Assembly (NCBI RefSeq): GCF_004136315.1
Contig: NZ_CP029562.1
Location: forward strand, 5,541,501-5,605,500
Source: Mesorhizobium sp. Pch-S
GTDB lineage: Bacteria; Pseudomonadota; Alphaproteobacteria; Rhizobiales; Rhizobiaceae
Reading direction: 5' to 3'
DNA length: 64,000 bases
The notes beneath the pieces were generated by a model. The model did not search any database and was not told the DNA's origin. It saw nothing but the letters and a program-made list of their open reading frames with translations. Positions 54,116-61,700 of the stretch are shown piece by piece. The position numbers and the translations under genes were made by a program. Within the stretch, counting starts at the first letter, position 1. Each line of letters begins with the position of its first letter.

Positions 54116-55200
54116 CACTCGCCCTCCGGTTTGACGGCTGGGGCGGCGGCAAGCGCGAGGTTCCAGCCATCGATGAAGCTGGACCGAGCGCTATTCTGGT
54201 AGCCCTTTGCGCCGGCTCGGATCATCTCTTCAGTCGGCACCACCGGCACCAGCCGCCATCCATCAGCCGGATGGGAGAGGGCGGCGGCGATTTCATCTGC
54301 AATGAGGAACAGTTCTTCCTCGCCCTTGTCGATGCCCTGACCTTTCGGCGTGCACATGTCCACGAGCGGATATCCCGATGAAGCGTCATCGGCTTCCGAG
54401 AAATTGTACATGCGATAATCCCGAAGCACCGCAAGGATGGTCTCTCGCAGGCCGTCCGGCTTCGCCTCCACCGCCCCGTCTTGTGTGGGGACGGGGTTGG
54501 CGTAGAGTGGAACGCAGTCAGCGTGGAGAGTTCTTGCCGCGTCGCGGGCATGCTGTTCCCGTTCTGCCGGGTAGAACCACACTGTTTTGTCATCGATGCC
54601 GCTGCGAGGCGCGTTCGACAGTCCTCGCGCTACCATGGCATTATGGACCATGAAGGCCACAGGCGCCGCGTCCGCCACCGGTTCCGGCTCACTGGCGGGG
54701 ACGGGTAGTGGCGAATGCTTCGGCTTAGCTGCCTGCTTAGCCCTGATCTTCTCGACTTTCGTCCAGATGCGGGCGAGTTCGGTTTCGCCGGCTTCGTGCA
54801 TGTCGAGTTCATGGGCGAGGCAGTAGGCGGCGAGCGTAACCATGACGCCACCCACCTCTTGCGACGGCTCGCCCTTGTCGCGAGACCACACGTAATCGCG
54901 CAGCGACAGCACGCGGGCAGGGTCATAGCCGCCCGATTGCAGAAGCTCAAAAACCTCCTCAAGGAAGCGGTCGCCGCGCTCTACCCGGTCGTTGCTGATC
55001 TCCTCGCCGAAGCAAGCCGTCATCCACGGCTGAACACGCGCCTGGAATGAGGGAGCCGGCTCACTGGCGGAAGCCGTGAGGGCTGAGAGATAGGCGCGGA
55101 TGGCAGGCTCCAGACTGTCAAGCGGCCAAGCCGCATCACGAGCCTTGCGAGCCGCTTCTAGCGCTATTGAGTCAAGCGCCTTCACTGCTGTCCCTGTCAT
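54115..55200 (-). CDS. Phage protein with MazG-like pyrophosphohydrolase domain
   Basis: A 361-residue protein. Residues of about 50-160 look like an all-alpha NTP pyrophosphohydrolase: WMTACFGEEISNDRVERGDRFLEEVFELLQSGG with Glu-Glu pairs and GGVMVTLAAYCLAHELDM. The C-terminal part ends with the phage-frequent ADGWRLVPVVPTEEMIRAGAK block. MazG domains hydrolyse (d)NTPs or ppGpp-like signals, so it may alter host nucleotide pools. The middle (about 165-260) is unassigned. Confidence 0.72.
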   Translation of the reverse strand: MTGTAVKALDSIALEAARKARDAAWPLDSLEPAIRAYLSALTASASEPAPSFQARVQPWMTACFGEEISNDRVERGDRFLEEVFELLQSGGYDPARVLSLRDYVWSRDKGEPSQEVGGVMVTLAAYCLAHELDMHEAGETELARIWTKVEKIRAKQAAKPKHSPLPVPASEPEPVADAAPVAFMVHNAMVARGLSNAPRSGIDDKTVWFYPAEREQHARDAARTLHADCVPLYANPVPTQDGAVEAKPDGLRETILAVLRDYRMYNFSEADDASSGYPLVDMCTPKGQGIDKGEEELFLIADEIAAALSHPADGWRLVPVVPTEEMIRAGAKGYQNSARSSFIDGWNLALAAAPAVKPEGE

Positions 55201-55382
55201 TGTGCGGACCTTCCTTCGGCTTTGGCGGCCGCTTCGCGAAGGAATTGAGCGGCAGCGGCCTCGCTCTTGTGAAAGGCGATGACGCCCGCCATCAAGCCGA
55301 TGACAGCGGACGCCTCTCCAAGCGGATCAGCCGACTTGCTCACCCGGCGCAAGAGTTCGATGTTTTCTTCGGAGACGGCCAT
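55197..55382 (-). CDS. Small phage protein, unknown function
   Basis: A 61-residue helical Ala-rich protein (AVSEENIELLRRVSKSADPLGEASAVIG...). No family recognised. Its start overlaps the end of the next upstream frame's neighbour only by a 3-base gap; its stop is ATGA-coupled to the MazG-like gene. Confidence 0.65.
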   Translation of the reverse strand: MAVSEENIELLRRVSKSADPLGEASAVIGLMAGVIAFHKSEAAAAQFLREAAAKAEGRSAQ

Positions 55383-55385
55383 GGC

Positions 55386-55754
55386 TCAAACCTCCACCAC
55401 AACGATCTTGCTCGGGTCGACCATGGCCGAGAGCGTGTTTAGCGGACCCTCGCGCCTACCTTGGGTGCCTTCCTCGACGGAAATGGTGTCGCCGTAGGCG
55501 GCTACTGCCTTCGCTGCGGCGGCTACGAAATCGGCGTTGGCTTCGACCGGAGTGGGCATGTTGGGAAACTGCCGATAGCCTTCCTGGGAGAAGGCGTCAT
55601 TAGTCGGGCCATGCGCAAGCTCATGCGTCCAGATCGGCGCGCCGAAGAGATGTGAGGCGATCTCCTGCATGGCGCTGTAGTTGATGCCGTCGCAGAGACC
55701 GATGCCGGTGATGCAAGAAGCGACGTGCAGGGTAGGAAATGTCTTTGCGGTCAT
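55386..55754 (-). CDS. Conserved phage protein (DUF7736-like)
   Basis: A 122-residue protein with FPTLHVASCITGIGLCDGINYSAMQEIASHLFGAPIWTHELA, which resembles a small domain common in phage early regions (recalled as DUF7736). No activity is known. It overlaps the HNH gene by 4 bases. Confidence 0.68.
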   Translation of the reverse strand: MTAKTFPTLHVASCITGIGLCDGINYSAMQEIASHLFGAPIWTHELAHGPTNDAFSQEGYRQFPNMPTPVEANADFVAAAAKAVAAYGDTISVEEGTQGRREGPLNTLSAMVDPSKIVVVEV

Positions 55755-56167
55755 GAGCGTGCGAGCCTCATCAGTGGCGGTAACGGCAACGGATCCAAGG
55801 CAGATTTGTCGATCCGCGGTTGTTTAGGAGATTTGGCGAAGCCGGGGCCTTGCATCTTCTTCTTCGGGCTGCCCAAGCTGAACCGCTTGTCGATGACGGC
55901 ATGAACCTTTGCTCTGACCTTGGCCTCGGCTTTGGTCTTTGGCTTGTGTGCCTCTTCCTCACGCAGCGCCTGCAGATTGCTTTCCCGGTTCTCACCGCCA
56001 AGCCAGAGCGGCACCTTGTGATCGAAGCGCGGCTTGTTCTTGTCGTCGAAGGGCAGGCCAGTCAGGGCGCAGCGATAGTCCTGGCGATCGAGGATGCGCC
56101 GCTGACACGCCTTTGAAGGGCGGGTGTCATCTGTGCGACCGATCCATTCCTCTACGGAGCGCGCCAT
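55751..56167 (-). CDS. HNH endonuclease family protein
   Basis: A 138-residue protein. RILDRQDYRCALTGLPF gives the leading Cys region, FDHKVPLWLGGENRESNLQAL the D-H-K and Asn residues of the beta-beta-alpha-metal fold, and EEAHKPKTKAEA the final His helix. HNH proteins in phages nick or cut DNA, for packaging or recombination. The basic C-terminal tail is Pro/Lys-rich. Confidence 0.82.
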   Translation of the reverse strand: MARSVEEWIGRTDDTRPSKACQRRILDRQDYRCALTGLPFDDKNKPRFDHKVPLWLGGENRESNLQALREEEAHKPKTKAEAKVRAKVHAVIDKRFSLGSPKKKMQGPGFAKSPKQPRIDKSALDPLPLPPLMRLARS

Positions 56168-56967
56168 CAGTCCAAGAACCTCGTGCTCGGCGCCACCTGC
56201 TCATTGCTGGTGATGGTGACTGCCTCGCCAGCCCTAGGAACGATGGTGATCGCGATTTCGCCAGCTACGGGCTGAAACAGCATTGAGCGGCCGTGTAGCT
56301 TCTCACCGTCCCACTCCCAAGCCGCGCTTCCGAAGACATACCGACCGGGCGCGCAAGTGGTTATGTCTGCCTTGCGTCCGACATAGCTCACCGATTTGAG
56401 CCGGGCCTTTTGGTCTTCCGGCAGGAGGTCGAATACCTCGGGATAGTGGGTTTTGAGATCGGCGATGAACTTTGGGATTTCCTTGTTCTGGTAGTCGTGG
56501 ATGGGACCGCCGAACAGCGCGTATGGAACAAACGTACAGACGCGCTCCAGGAGTTCGGTCGTCATCTCCTCTTCGGGCACCCACTTCGATTTCAGCGGGC
56601 TTTTCCCTTCGTCAAAAAGTGCCGGCGTCATAAACGAGTAGGGCAGGTAGAAATGCCCATGTGTCTTGAACACCCGATTGTAGGCAGTCAGGGATTTGAG
56701 GCGGTCAAGGAAACCTTCGTTCCGCTTCCGCCACCCTTCGAGCGTCGAAAAGTAGGACCGCGAGTTTCTGGTTGGACCTTCCGTGCCCGACTTTCGACCG
56801 AACTTGCATGGCGAAACGGAGCCGCAATGCAGGCATGAGTTTTCCTTAGCCAGCAGATCGCAGGTTTCCGGCTTCTCGCAGTACAATTCGAACAGCGCTG
56901 TGCGCTTCGACTGGCCCTTGAAAAGGTTGTTCGCTGGATTGCGGATCCACGCATCGATTTTTTGCAT
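56167..56967 (-). CDS. Phage protein with Cys-rich N-terminus, unknown function
   Basis: A 266-residue protein. Cysteines at YCEKPETCDLL and SCLHCGSVSPCKFG (about residues 30-55) suggest a zinc site. The remainder has no recognised motif. Its location directly beside recT suggests a role in phage DNA metabolism. TGATG junctions on both sides. Confidence 0.72.
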   Translation of the reverse strand: MQKIDAWIRNPANNLFKGQSKRTALFELYCEKPETCDLLAKENSCLHCGSVSPCKFGRKSGTEGPTRNSRSYFSTLEGWRKRNEGFLDRLKSLTAYNRVFKTHGHFYLPYSFMTPALFDEGKSPLKSKWVPEEEMTTELLERVCTFVPYALFGGPIHDYQNKEIPKFIADLKTHYPEVFDLLPEDQKARLKSVSYVGRKADITTCAPGRYVFGSAAWEWDGEKLHGRSMLFQPVAGEIAITIVPRAGEAVTITSNEQVAPSTRFLD

Positions 56968-58268
56968 CAGAGCAAGCCCTCCAGGTATTTGCGAGCCGCC
57001 TCGGCTCCGAGCTCGCCCTTCGCGACCTTTTCAGCAGTCGACAGGCAGGCCTTCACGAAATCCAGATCGTTCGGCAGGTCGGCCTTCCACCAGTCCTTCA
57101 TTTGCTCGAGGAGGTCGCGGCGGCCGGCGACGTCCAGATCGGGATCGGTCGCCGTGGTCATGAACGCCTTGATGCAGTCGGCTCGGGTGCGAGTAGGTTC
57201 GGAGGAGGATGCTGCCGCCGAACCATTCGACGGCTTCTCCTGTTCGGACGCAGGTGCATCCTCCTCCTCATCAGCCTCATCGGCTGGTTCAGATAGGTCG
57301 GCAGCGACGGTGCTCTCGGGGGACGGGGATTTGCCGTCGCTGCCGTTGTCGTCGGCGGGGGTGTCCGACGATTGGGAATTGTCTTCGGTTTGGCCGCTGG
57401 CAGGCTCGCCGGTGAGCGCAGCGGTCTCGCGGGTCACATGCGCCGCGTCGAAGCCTTCAACGTCATCAGACGGCCCTGGAGCGGCAAGCTTCGCCACTTG
57501 CAACCGCTGTTGCAGGGATGGGCGAGGATCAGGGGCTTGCGACAGGTCATAAAGGTCGTTGTCGCGCTGGATGAGGTCGTGCATGTCGGCTGAGAGTGGA
57601 AGACGCTTGGCGAGCCGTCGGATCGCCGACTTCTTCGCCATTTCCTCCCACCATGTTGCCCACGGTCCTTTGTCCTTCGACCGCGACACACTCCGAATTT
57701 TCTCGATATCGCGAGGCGTCAGGGTTTCGACGTAGACAGCGCCGTCTTTTGTCTTTGCAAGCGCGAAAACCTGCCGGATCGTCTCGAAATCGGGATGCTC
57801 TGCCTGCTCGTAGTTGACGTGTTCACCGTCGTCATCGACCCAAGCACGGAAGATGTCGCCGCCATAAACAACCTTGGCGGTGACCATGGCAATTTCGCCT
57901 GACTGGTGCATCTTCTTGATGATGCCGCCTATCATTGGCATCCACTGGACCGCGTTGCCGTAGACGTCCTTTCCGCGATCGTCCTTTCCGATCTTCGTGT
58001 TGAAAACGACGAATGCACCCTCACGCTTGTCAGGCATAAGGCCGTCCTGGGCGGCGCGCATCGCCGATTCCAGAAGAGATTTGCGATCGGCCTTCAAAAG
58101 AGCAGGGTCGCTGAGCACTGCCGTCAGGACAATGCGCTGAAACCTCTCGGGCTTGATGTGCTCGGGCAGGGCGGCGACAAACTGATCTGCCATCCGAGTG
58201 AGTTCGTCTCGGAACCTTTGCTGTGGCGAGACGCTCCGGTCAGCTTCTATGGTTGCAACATGGTTCAC
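56967..58268 (-). CDS. recT: RecT-family single-strand annealing protein
   Basis: A 433-residue protein using a GTG start at 58268 that overlaps the exonuclease stop (GTGA). Residues of about 20-230 are the RecT domain: CALPEHIKPERFQRIVLTA, the LMPDKREGAFVVF and QWMPMIGGIIKKM blocks, and a WWEEMAKKSAIRRLAKRLPL segment, all family hallmarks. A long acidic Ser/Asp/Glu-rich linker (about 300-390) and a C-terminal helical region (about 385-433) make it much longer than the 270-residue E. coli RecT. With the adjacent exonuclease it would form a RecET-like recombination pair. Confidence 0.93.
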   Translation of the reverse strand: MNHVATIEADRSVSPQQRFRDELTRMADQFVAALPEHIKPERFQRIVLTAVLSDPALLKADRKSLLESAMRAAQDGLMPDKREGAFVVFNTKIGKDDRGKDVYGNAVQWMPMIGGIIKKMHQSGEIAMVTAKVVYGGDIFRAWVDDDGEHVNYEQAEHPDFETIRQVFALAKTKDGAVYVETLTPRDIEKIRSVSRSKDKGPWATWWEEMAKKSAIRRLAKRLPLSADMHDLIQRDNDLYDLSQAPDPRPSLQQRLQVAKLAAPGPSDDVEGFDAAHVTRETAALTGEPASGQTEDNSQSSDTPADDNGSDGKSPSPESTVAADLSEPADEADEEEDAPASEQEKPSNGSAAASSSEPTRTRADCIKAFMTTATDPDLDVAGRRDLLEQMKDWWKADLPNDLDFVKACLSTAEKVAKGELGAEAARKYLEGLL

Positions 58269-59272
58269 GCTGCGCTCCTGGCTTCTGGAAGGGTGCTGTC
58301 GTTCTCGTGGTGATCGGTCCACCACTTCGGCGCCGACCACGTGAAGGTGCTGTCGGCGTAGGTCGGCCAATCGTTCTCGGCCAAGCAGCGGGCAAAGATG
58401 TCGATCGCCCGACGGTTCAGCCGCATCGCCGTGTAGATGTCGCCGTTATCCAGCGGCTTGATGTTGAAGGCGTAGGGATAGGTCGTCTCGACAAAGAGCA
58501 GGACGGCATCATTGACTTTGGACGAGCCGACGGCTTCCAGGCTGCTGATCGCCAGCGCCATCTGCTGCAGGTAGCCGTAGTTGATGATCGACCGGCTGAT
58601 CGCGACCTGTGATGCATCGGAACACGTTTTCAGGTCAGCAATGATCGTATCGGCCGGGATGCTGTCAGGTCGGGACTTGAGATAGACGCCCGTCTTGTCT
58701 TTGGTGATGATCGACCGCTCGATGCGACCGCGCAGAAGATCGACGGCGACCTGGCTCTTGCTGATCCGGTCGGCCATGCCGTGAATATCGTCGACCTGGG
58801 ATTTCAGGAGGACGGTCTTGCCTTCGGCTTTGCGCTTGGCGAGCCATTCCTTGCAGACCGTCGCGTTTCCGCTCCACGGCTTCCATTTGCCTTCATCGTC
58901 TTCGTACTTCTCGGGCCGAACGACATAGTCGTCTCGGAAGCCATCTTCTGACAGAAGCAGAGTATGAACGGCCCGGCCGAAGTCGAGCGCCGGTGTGCTA
59001 TCGTCTTCCGGGCGATCTGGGTTAAGGTACGAACTGCCCCAGTAGTGCAGGGGCGAGCGGTTCTCGATTTCCCGCAACCCACTGGAGGAGATCGACGGCG
59101 CGACAGTCAATTGGCTGTGGTAGGCGTCCATCGCGATCTTCCGGTAGATGCCCGGCTCCGAGATCGGCTTGCCATCCCACAGGCGTTCGCCGCGGAACTT
59201 GCCAGCGATGCCGGCCGCCAGGTCGCCGATGCTCTCGAACTTGTCTTTGTCGATGTCGACGTGAGTGTTCAT
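58265..59272 (-). CDS. RecE-type exonuclease (PD-(D/E)XK, DUF3799-like)
   Basis: A 335-residue protein; start at 59272 (MNTHVDIDKDKFESI). The nuclease core contains LDFGRAVHTLLL (Gly-x3-His), a GVYLKSRPDSI strand with the acidic residue, and TIIADLKTC giving the Asp-Leu-Lys of the PD-(D/E)XK motif, then the QMALAISSLE helix. It is predicted to resect double-stranded ends 5' to 3' for RecT. The start overlaps the stop of the 40-residue gene as ATGA. Confidence 0.88.
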   Translation of the reverse strand: MNTHVDIDKDKFESIGDLAAGIAGKFRGERLWDGKPISEPGIYRKIAMDAYHSQLTVAPSISSSGLREIENRSPLHYWGSSYLNPDRPEDDSTPALDFGRAVHTLLLSEDGFRDDYVVRPEKYEDDEGKWKPWSGNATVCKEWLAKRKAEGKTVLLKSQVDDIHGMADRISKSQVAVDLLRGRIERSIITKDKTGVYLKSRPDSIPADTIIADLKTCSDASQVAISRSIINYGYLQQMALAISSLEAVGSSKVNDAVLLFVETTYPYAFNIKPLDNGDIYTAMRLNRRAIDIFARCLAENDWPTYADSTFTWSAPKWWTDHHENDSTLPEARSAA

Positions 59273-59391
59273 CGTGACCTCACGACGAGATGAAGGGCCC
59301 AGAGGCTGACGATCCACCCGGTGCCGATGAACTGGCGGCCGATCTCGTGCTCGTAGATGCCGTTGGCGATGAGTGCGATGAGCAGGGTCAT
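59269..59391 (-). CDS. 40-residue membrane peptide in the early operon
   Basis: A very small frame, MTLLIALIANGIYEHEIGR and onward to VRSR. Both its start (ATGA with the gene at 59388) and its stop (ATGA with the exonuclease gene) overlap neighbours by exactly 4 bases, which strongly supports translation. A hydrophobic segment at about 1-12 and another at about 22-35 (IGTGWIVSLWALHLV) suggest a membrane peptide. No homologue is known to me. Confidence 0.65.
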   Translation of the reverse strand: MTLLIALIANGIYEHEIGRQFIGTGWIVSLWALHLVVRSR

Positions 59392-59642
59392 GCGTCACCG
59401 CCTTTCGCGCGCTCGCGGAGTAAAGCGTCAGCCATGCGATAGGCCTGTTCGGCGCAATGGGCCTTGTAGGTCGATTTCGTGTGCCGATCAGACTGGCAGG
59501 CGGTAATGGCTGCCGGAATGATCTGACCGGCGAACCAGTCGCGCAAGGTCATGCCCTGCCAGCCGTTGTCGCCGAACCCGGGAATGGAGACTGGGAATGC
59601 GGGGCCACCTTCGCTGGTGATTTCGGCCAGGGTCTTGCTCAT
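59388..59642 (-). CDS. Small conserved phage protein
   Basis: An 84-residue protein with GGPAFPVSIPG and GMTLRDWFAGQIIPAAI, a combination seen in many temperate phage early proteins of unknown function (the GMTLRDYFAG group). AEQAYRMADALLRER ends it. Coupled on both sides. Confidence 0.75.
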   Translation of the reverse strand: MSKTLAEITSEGGPAFPVSIPGFGDNGWQGMTLRDWFAGQIIPAAITACQSDRHTKSTYKAHCAEQAYRMADALLRERAKGGDA

Positions 59643-59911
59643 GGAAGGTACCTATCCAGTTGGCACGCGAGATCGATCAGGCCGAGCAGGGCGGCGCAGG
59701 TGATGCGGGGGTGGCGAACGAGGTAGTTGCAGCCCTGGGAAAGCGCTTCGTCAGCGTAGGTCAGGAATTGGGCGACCGGATCGCTCGCGTGGGGCAGCTC
59801 AATCCGGCCATTCCCTCCGAACCGATGTAAGTCGCCCACGGTTCGGGAATGCTGCTTCCGCCACGGTACGCCTGTTGTCCTGGCATAGCGAGGGAATTCG
59901 AGGACGCGCAT
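59639..59911 (-). CDS. Small phage protein, unknown function
   Basis: A 90-residue basic protein (RVLEFPRYARTTGVPWRKQHS..., ending ALLGLIDLACQLDRYLP). No motif recognised. Junctions TGATG upstream and ATGA downstream. Confidence 0.65.
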   Translation of the reverse strand: MRVLEFPRYARTTGVPWRKQHSRTVGDLHRFGGNGRIELPHASDPVAQFLTYADEALSQGCNYLVRHPRITCAALLGLIDLACQLDRYLP

Positions 59912-60210
59912 CAGAAGAACCCTCCGCGCTCCGACGGCGCCGCGATCGGCTTGATCGGCTTCGCCCAGATGAAATTCTCGATGGACTGAGTACGCTCGAC
60001 GCCTGGCACCGATGCTCGGAGGTCCGCTTGGCTTTCACCAAGGCAGGCGTGGACTTCGACGACTTCCCACTTGTTGGTGCGGATGAAATTGTCTTCGTCG
60101 GCAGTGCCATCTTCAGGGATGCACCACTTTGCCCAGTAGTAGCCGACGGACTGCGGAACGGTCGGCTCAGCCTTGGCCATGCGGGGCTCTGTGCGGTTTT
60201 CGTAGCGCAT
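59911..60210 (-). CDS. Small phage protein, unknown function
   Basis: A 99-residue protein containing GYYWAKWCIPEDG and NKWEVVEVHACLG, a Trp-rich layout like that of many short phage proteins that describe a single beta domain (W-x-K...W-E-V-V-x-V). Role unknown. Confidence 0.68.
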   Translation of the reverse strand: MRYENRTEPRMAKAEPTVPQSVGYYWAKWCIPEDGTADEDNFIRTNKWEVVEVHACLGESQADLRASVPGVERTQSIENFIWAKPIKPIAAPSERGGFF

Positions 60211-60263
60211 CAGTTCGCCTCCGCTTCTTCGTCAGCGGCGCTTTCAAGGTCGGCCAGTGTCAC
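60210..60263 (-). CDS. Possible 17-residue micro-gene
   Basis: GTG start at 60263 overlaps the upstream stop (GTGA), and its TGA joins the next start as TGATG. The product would be MTLADLESAADEEAEAN, acidic and helical. It fills the only gap in the upstream half of the chain. The same frame is open back to 60395, but that would be antisense-like text within the zinc-ribbon gene. Could be coupling filler only. Confidence 0.3.
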   Translation of the reverse strand: MTLADLESAADEEAEAN

Positions 60264-60595
60264 CAGTGGGCTATCGACCGTGCCGGTCCATCGCAGTGCG
60301 AGCAGCGAATGTTGGTCTGGGTGGACCAAGGGCCGGTGTTCCAGTCGTTGCCGTGCTCCCAGACATAGCCGCTGCTCTCGTAGCAATGCGGGCATGGGGC
60401 TTGGCCGGGATAGCTATGCTCGGCGCTGGTGCTAGCTTTCCAAGGGCAAGGAATCTCCTCGCATTGGCTTGGCGATAAGTCGCCGCAATAGGGGAATCCA
60501 TCCATCGGATGCGGCCCGTGATCCTCACCGGTCAACTGGCGAAGCTTGTCGCCGTCGACTTCAAGAGCCGCCATCATTTCGCGGTCCCAGGTCAT
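60260..60595 (-). CDS. Small phage protein with zinc-ribbon Cys pairs
   Basis: A 111-residue protein with CPHCYES and CSHCDGPARS, two CxxC knuckles about 30 residues apart, so a probable zinc ribbon; two more Cys lie at YCGDLSPSQCEEIPC. The ATG at 60595 joins the previous stop as TGATG; GTG one codon earlier is an alternative. Possibly DNA- or RNA-binding. Confidence 0.7.
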   Translation of the reverse strand: MTWDREMMAALEVDGDKLRQLTGEDHGPHPMDGFPYCGDLSPSQCEEIPCPWKASTSAEHSYPGQAPCPHCYESSGYVWEHGNDWNTGPWSTQTNIRCSHCDGPARSIAHW

Positions 60596-60801
60596 CACGC
60601 AGCCCTCGCTGTGCGGCGCTCGGCCATGTCAGCCAATGCTTCGCTCAAAGCTGCGTCGAAAGTGGCACCGCTGCCGTGTGCGCAACGTCCTTCCCAGTGC
60701 AGGAAGACCGAGCAATATCTTTGCTTCCTCAGGCTGATCGACACAGAGACGTAGTCCAGCCGGTGTTCGGCGCAGAGGTCGCGGAGGGTCTGTTCCATCA
60801 T
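60595..60801 (-). CDS. Small phage protein, double-stranded-RNA-binding-like fold possible
   Basis: A 68-residue protein (MEQTLRDLCAEHRLDYVSVSISLRKQRYCSVFLHW and GATFDAALSEALADMAERR). The alpha-beta-beta-beta-alpha order with Gly and a last Ala-rich helix is a common small phage domain. Starts at tandem ATGs (60801 or 60798). A much longer open frame upstream is a shadow. Confidence 0.65.
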   Translation of the reverse strand: MMEQTLRDLCAEHRLDYVSVSISLRKQRYCSVFLHWEGRCAHGSGATFDAALSEALADMAERRTARAA

Positions 60802-60992
60802 GCGTCCTTTCCGAGCAGCGCGTCGCACCGGTCCAAAGCCCGCTGGTAGACAGCGCTGGCGTGATCGATGCTCGTTTGCGTGGGCTTGAGATTGGCGGCG
60901 ACGTCGTCGCGCCAGATGCTGATCCAGGCGCCGAGTTCGGTGATGCTTTCGCGGATAGAGCGGACCTGAGCTTGGTGTGCGGAGTGTCCCAT
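60798..60992 (-). CDS. Small helical phage protein
   Basis: A 64-residue protein (GHSAHQAQVRSIRESITELGAWISIW...) that is nearly all helix. The start at 60992 overlaps the stop of the next upstream gene by 1 base (TGATG). No family known to me. Confidence 0.65.
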   Translation of the reverse strand: MGHSAHQAQVRSIRESITELGAWISIWRDDVAANLKPTQTSIDHASAVYQRALDRCDALLGKDA

Positions 60993-61312
60993 CAGGAGCG
61001 CCCCTCTGCCTTGGCGATCGCCGCACGAACCTCTCGTCCAAGCTCCGTGATCTCCGTGCGAGGGAAAACCCAACCGTCTTCGCGCAGTGGCTCAAGTTCG
61101 CGGATGAGACCAAGGCTAACCATCTCGCGCCGGACAGCAGGCCAGGTATGGGTCGTCGACCAAGTTCTTGGGCCGTCTTTCGTGAGACGAAGTTGCTCTG
61201 AAAGCAGGGGTATACTGCCCGCGCGGCGATCCCAGTTTCGAATGCCCTCCATTGCAGAGGCAACTGTGGGCGGGGCAAAGATGCCAACGCGTACAGGCTG
61301 ATCGGAGGCCAT
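60992..61312 (-). CDS. Phage protein, possible winged-helix domain
   Basis: A 106-residue protein; the middle (TWPAVRREMVSLGLIRELEPL... VFPRTEITELGREVRAAI) resembles a winged helix ending in an LGREV helix. It may be a small early regulator. GTG 61315 is an alternative start that would overlap the previous stop by 4 bases. Confidence 0.65.
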   Translation of the reverse strand: MASDQPVRVGIFAPPTVASAMEGIRNWDRRAGSIPLLSEQLRLTKDGPRTWSTTHTWPAVRREMVSLGLIRELEPLREDGWVFPRTEITELGREVRAAIAKAEGRS

Positions 61313-61587
61313 CACGCCGCCTCCCTTTCGAGAACCCGATCGCGCAAAGCATTGCCCTGCGTGTTGAGCTTGGTCTCGGCATCATTCGCGATACGGCCAG
61401 CGAGCGAGCGCGAAAGCGGATCGCCGCCGAACAGGCTGCAGCCGTCGACATAAACCGCGTCGATCGTGATCAGGCCGTCGCGGGCTACAGAAAGCTCAAT
61501 CTCGCACTCGAAGTCGGCGATCAGGTCGATCTCATGGATCTCGTCGCGGATGGTGGTGCAGAAGGGAAGGCGCATCGTCGTCCTCAT
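61312..61587 (-). CDS. First gene of the minus-strand early operon, unknown function
   Basis: A 91-residue beta-rich protein (RLPFCTTIRDEIHEIDLIADFECEIELSVARDGLITIDAVYVDG). ATG 61587 has GGAAACG upstream; a second ATG at 61575 has the better GAGGACG, so the true product may be 87 residues. It lies next to the divergent promoter with paired operators. Confidence 0.68.
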   Translation of the reverse strand: MRTTMRLPFCTTIRDEIHEIDLIADFECEIELSVARDGLITIDAVYVDGCSLFGGDPLSRSLAGRIANDAETKLNTQGNALRDRVLEREAA

Positions 61588-61651
61588 CGTTTCCGGCAGA
61601 TCGGCGGTCCAAGGAGGGGCGCTTCTTCGTGCTCGGCTGATGAGTTGATAT

Positions 61652-61685
61652 AAGCACAGCTTTAAAATACATGCAAGCAGTGCTT
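61652..61685. promoter_or_regulatory. Paired palindromic operators in the divergent early promoter
   Basis: AAGCACAGCTTTAAAA starts at 61652 and AAGCAGTGCTTTAAAA at 61675, 23 bases apart. Each begins with an imperfect 11-base dyad (AAGCANNGCTT type) and is followed by an A+T box. Two turns of helix between them suits cooperative binding of a dimeric repressor. They lie between the first minus-strand gene and the HTH gene at 61701. Confidence 0.6.
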
Positions 61686-61700
61686 TAAAAAATCATCAGC

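Noticed and set aside
60264..60395. Upstream part of the frame 60210-60395 as a 61-residue gene
   Set aside because: It overlaps the zinc-ribbon gene almost completely and looks like its shadow; only the last 17 codons fit the operon spacing.
60802..61287. Upstream extension of the 68-residue phage gene at 60595
   Set aside because: Arg-rich shadow of two neighbouring small genes; the tandem ATG at 60801/60798 fits the overlap pattern.
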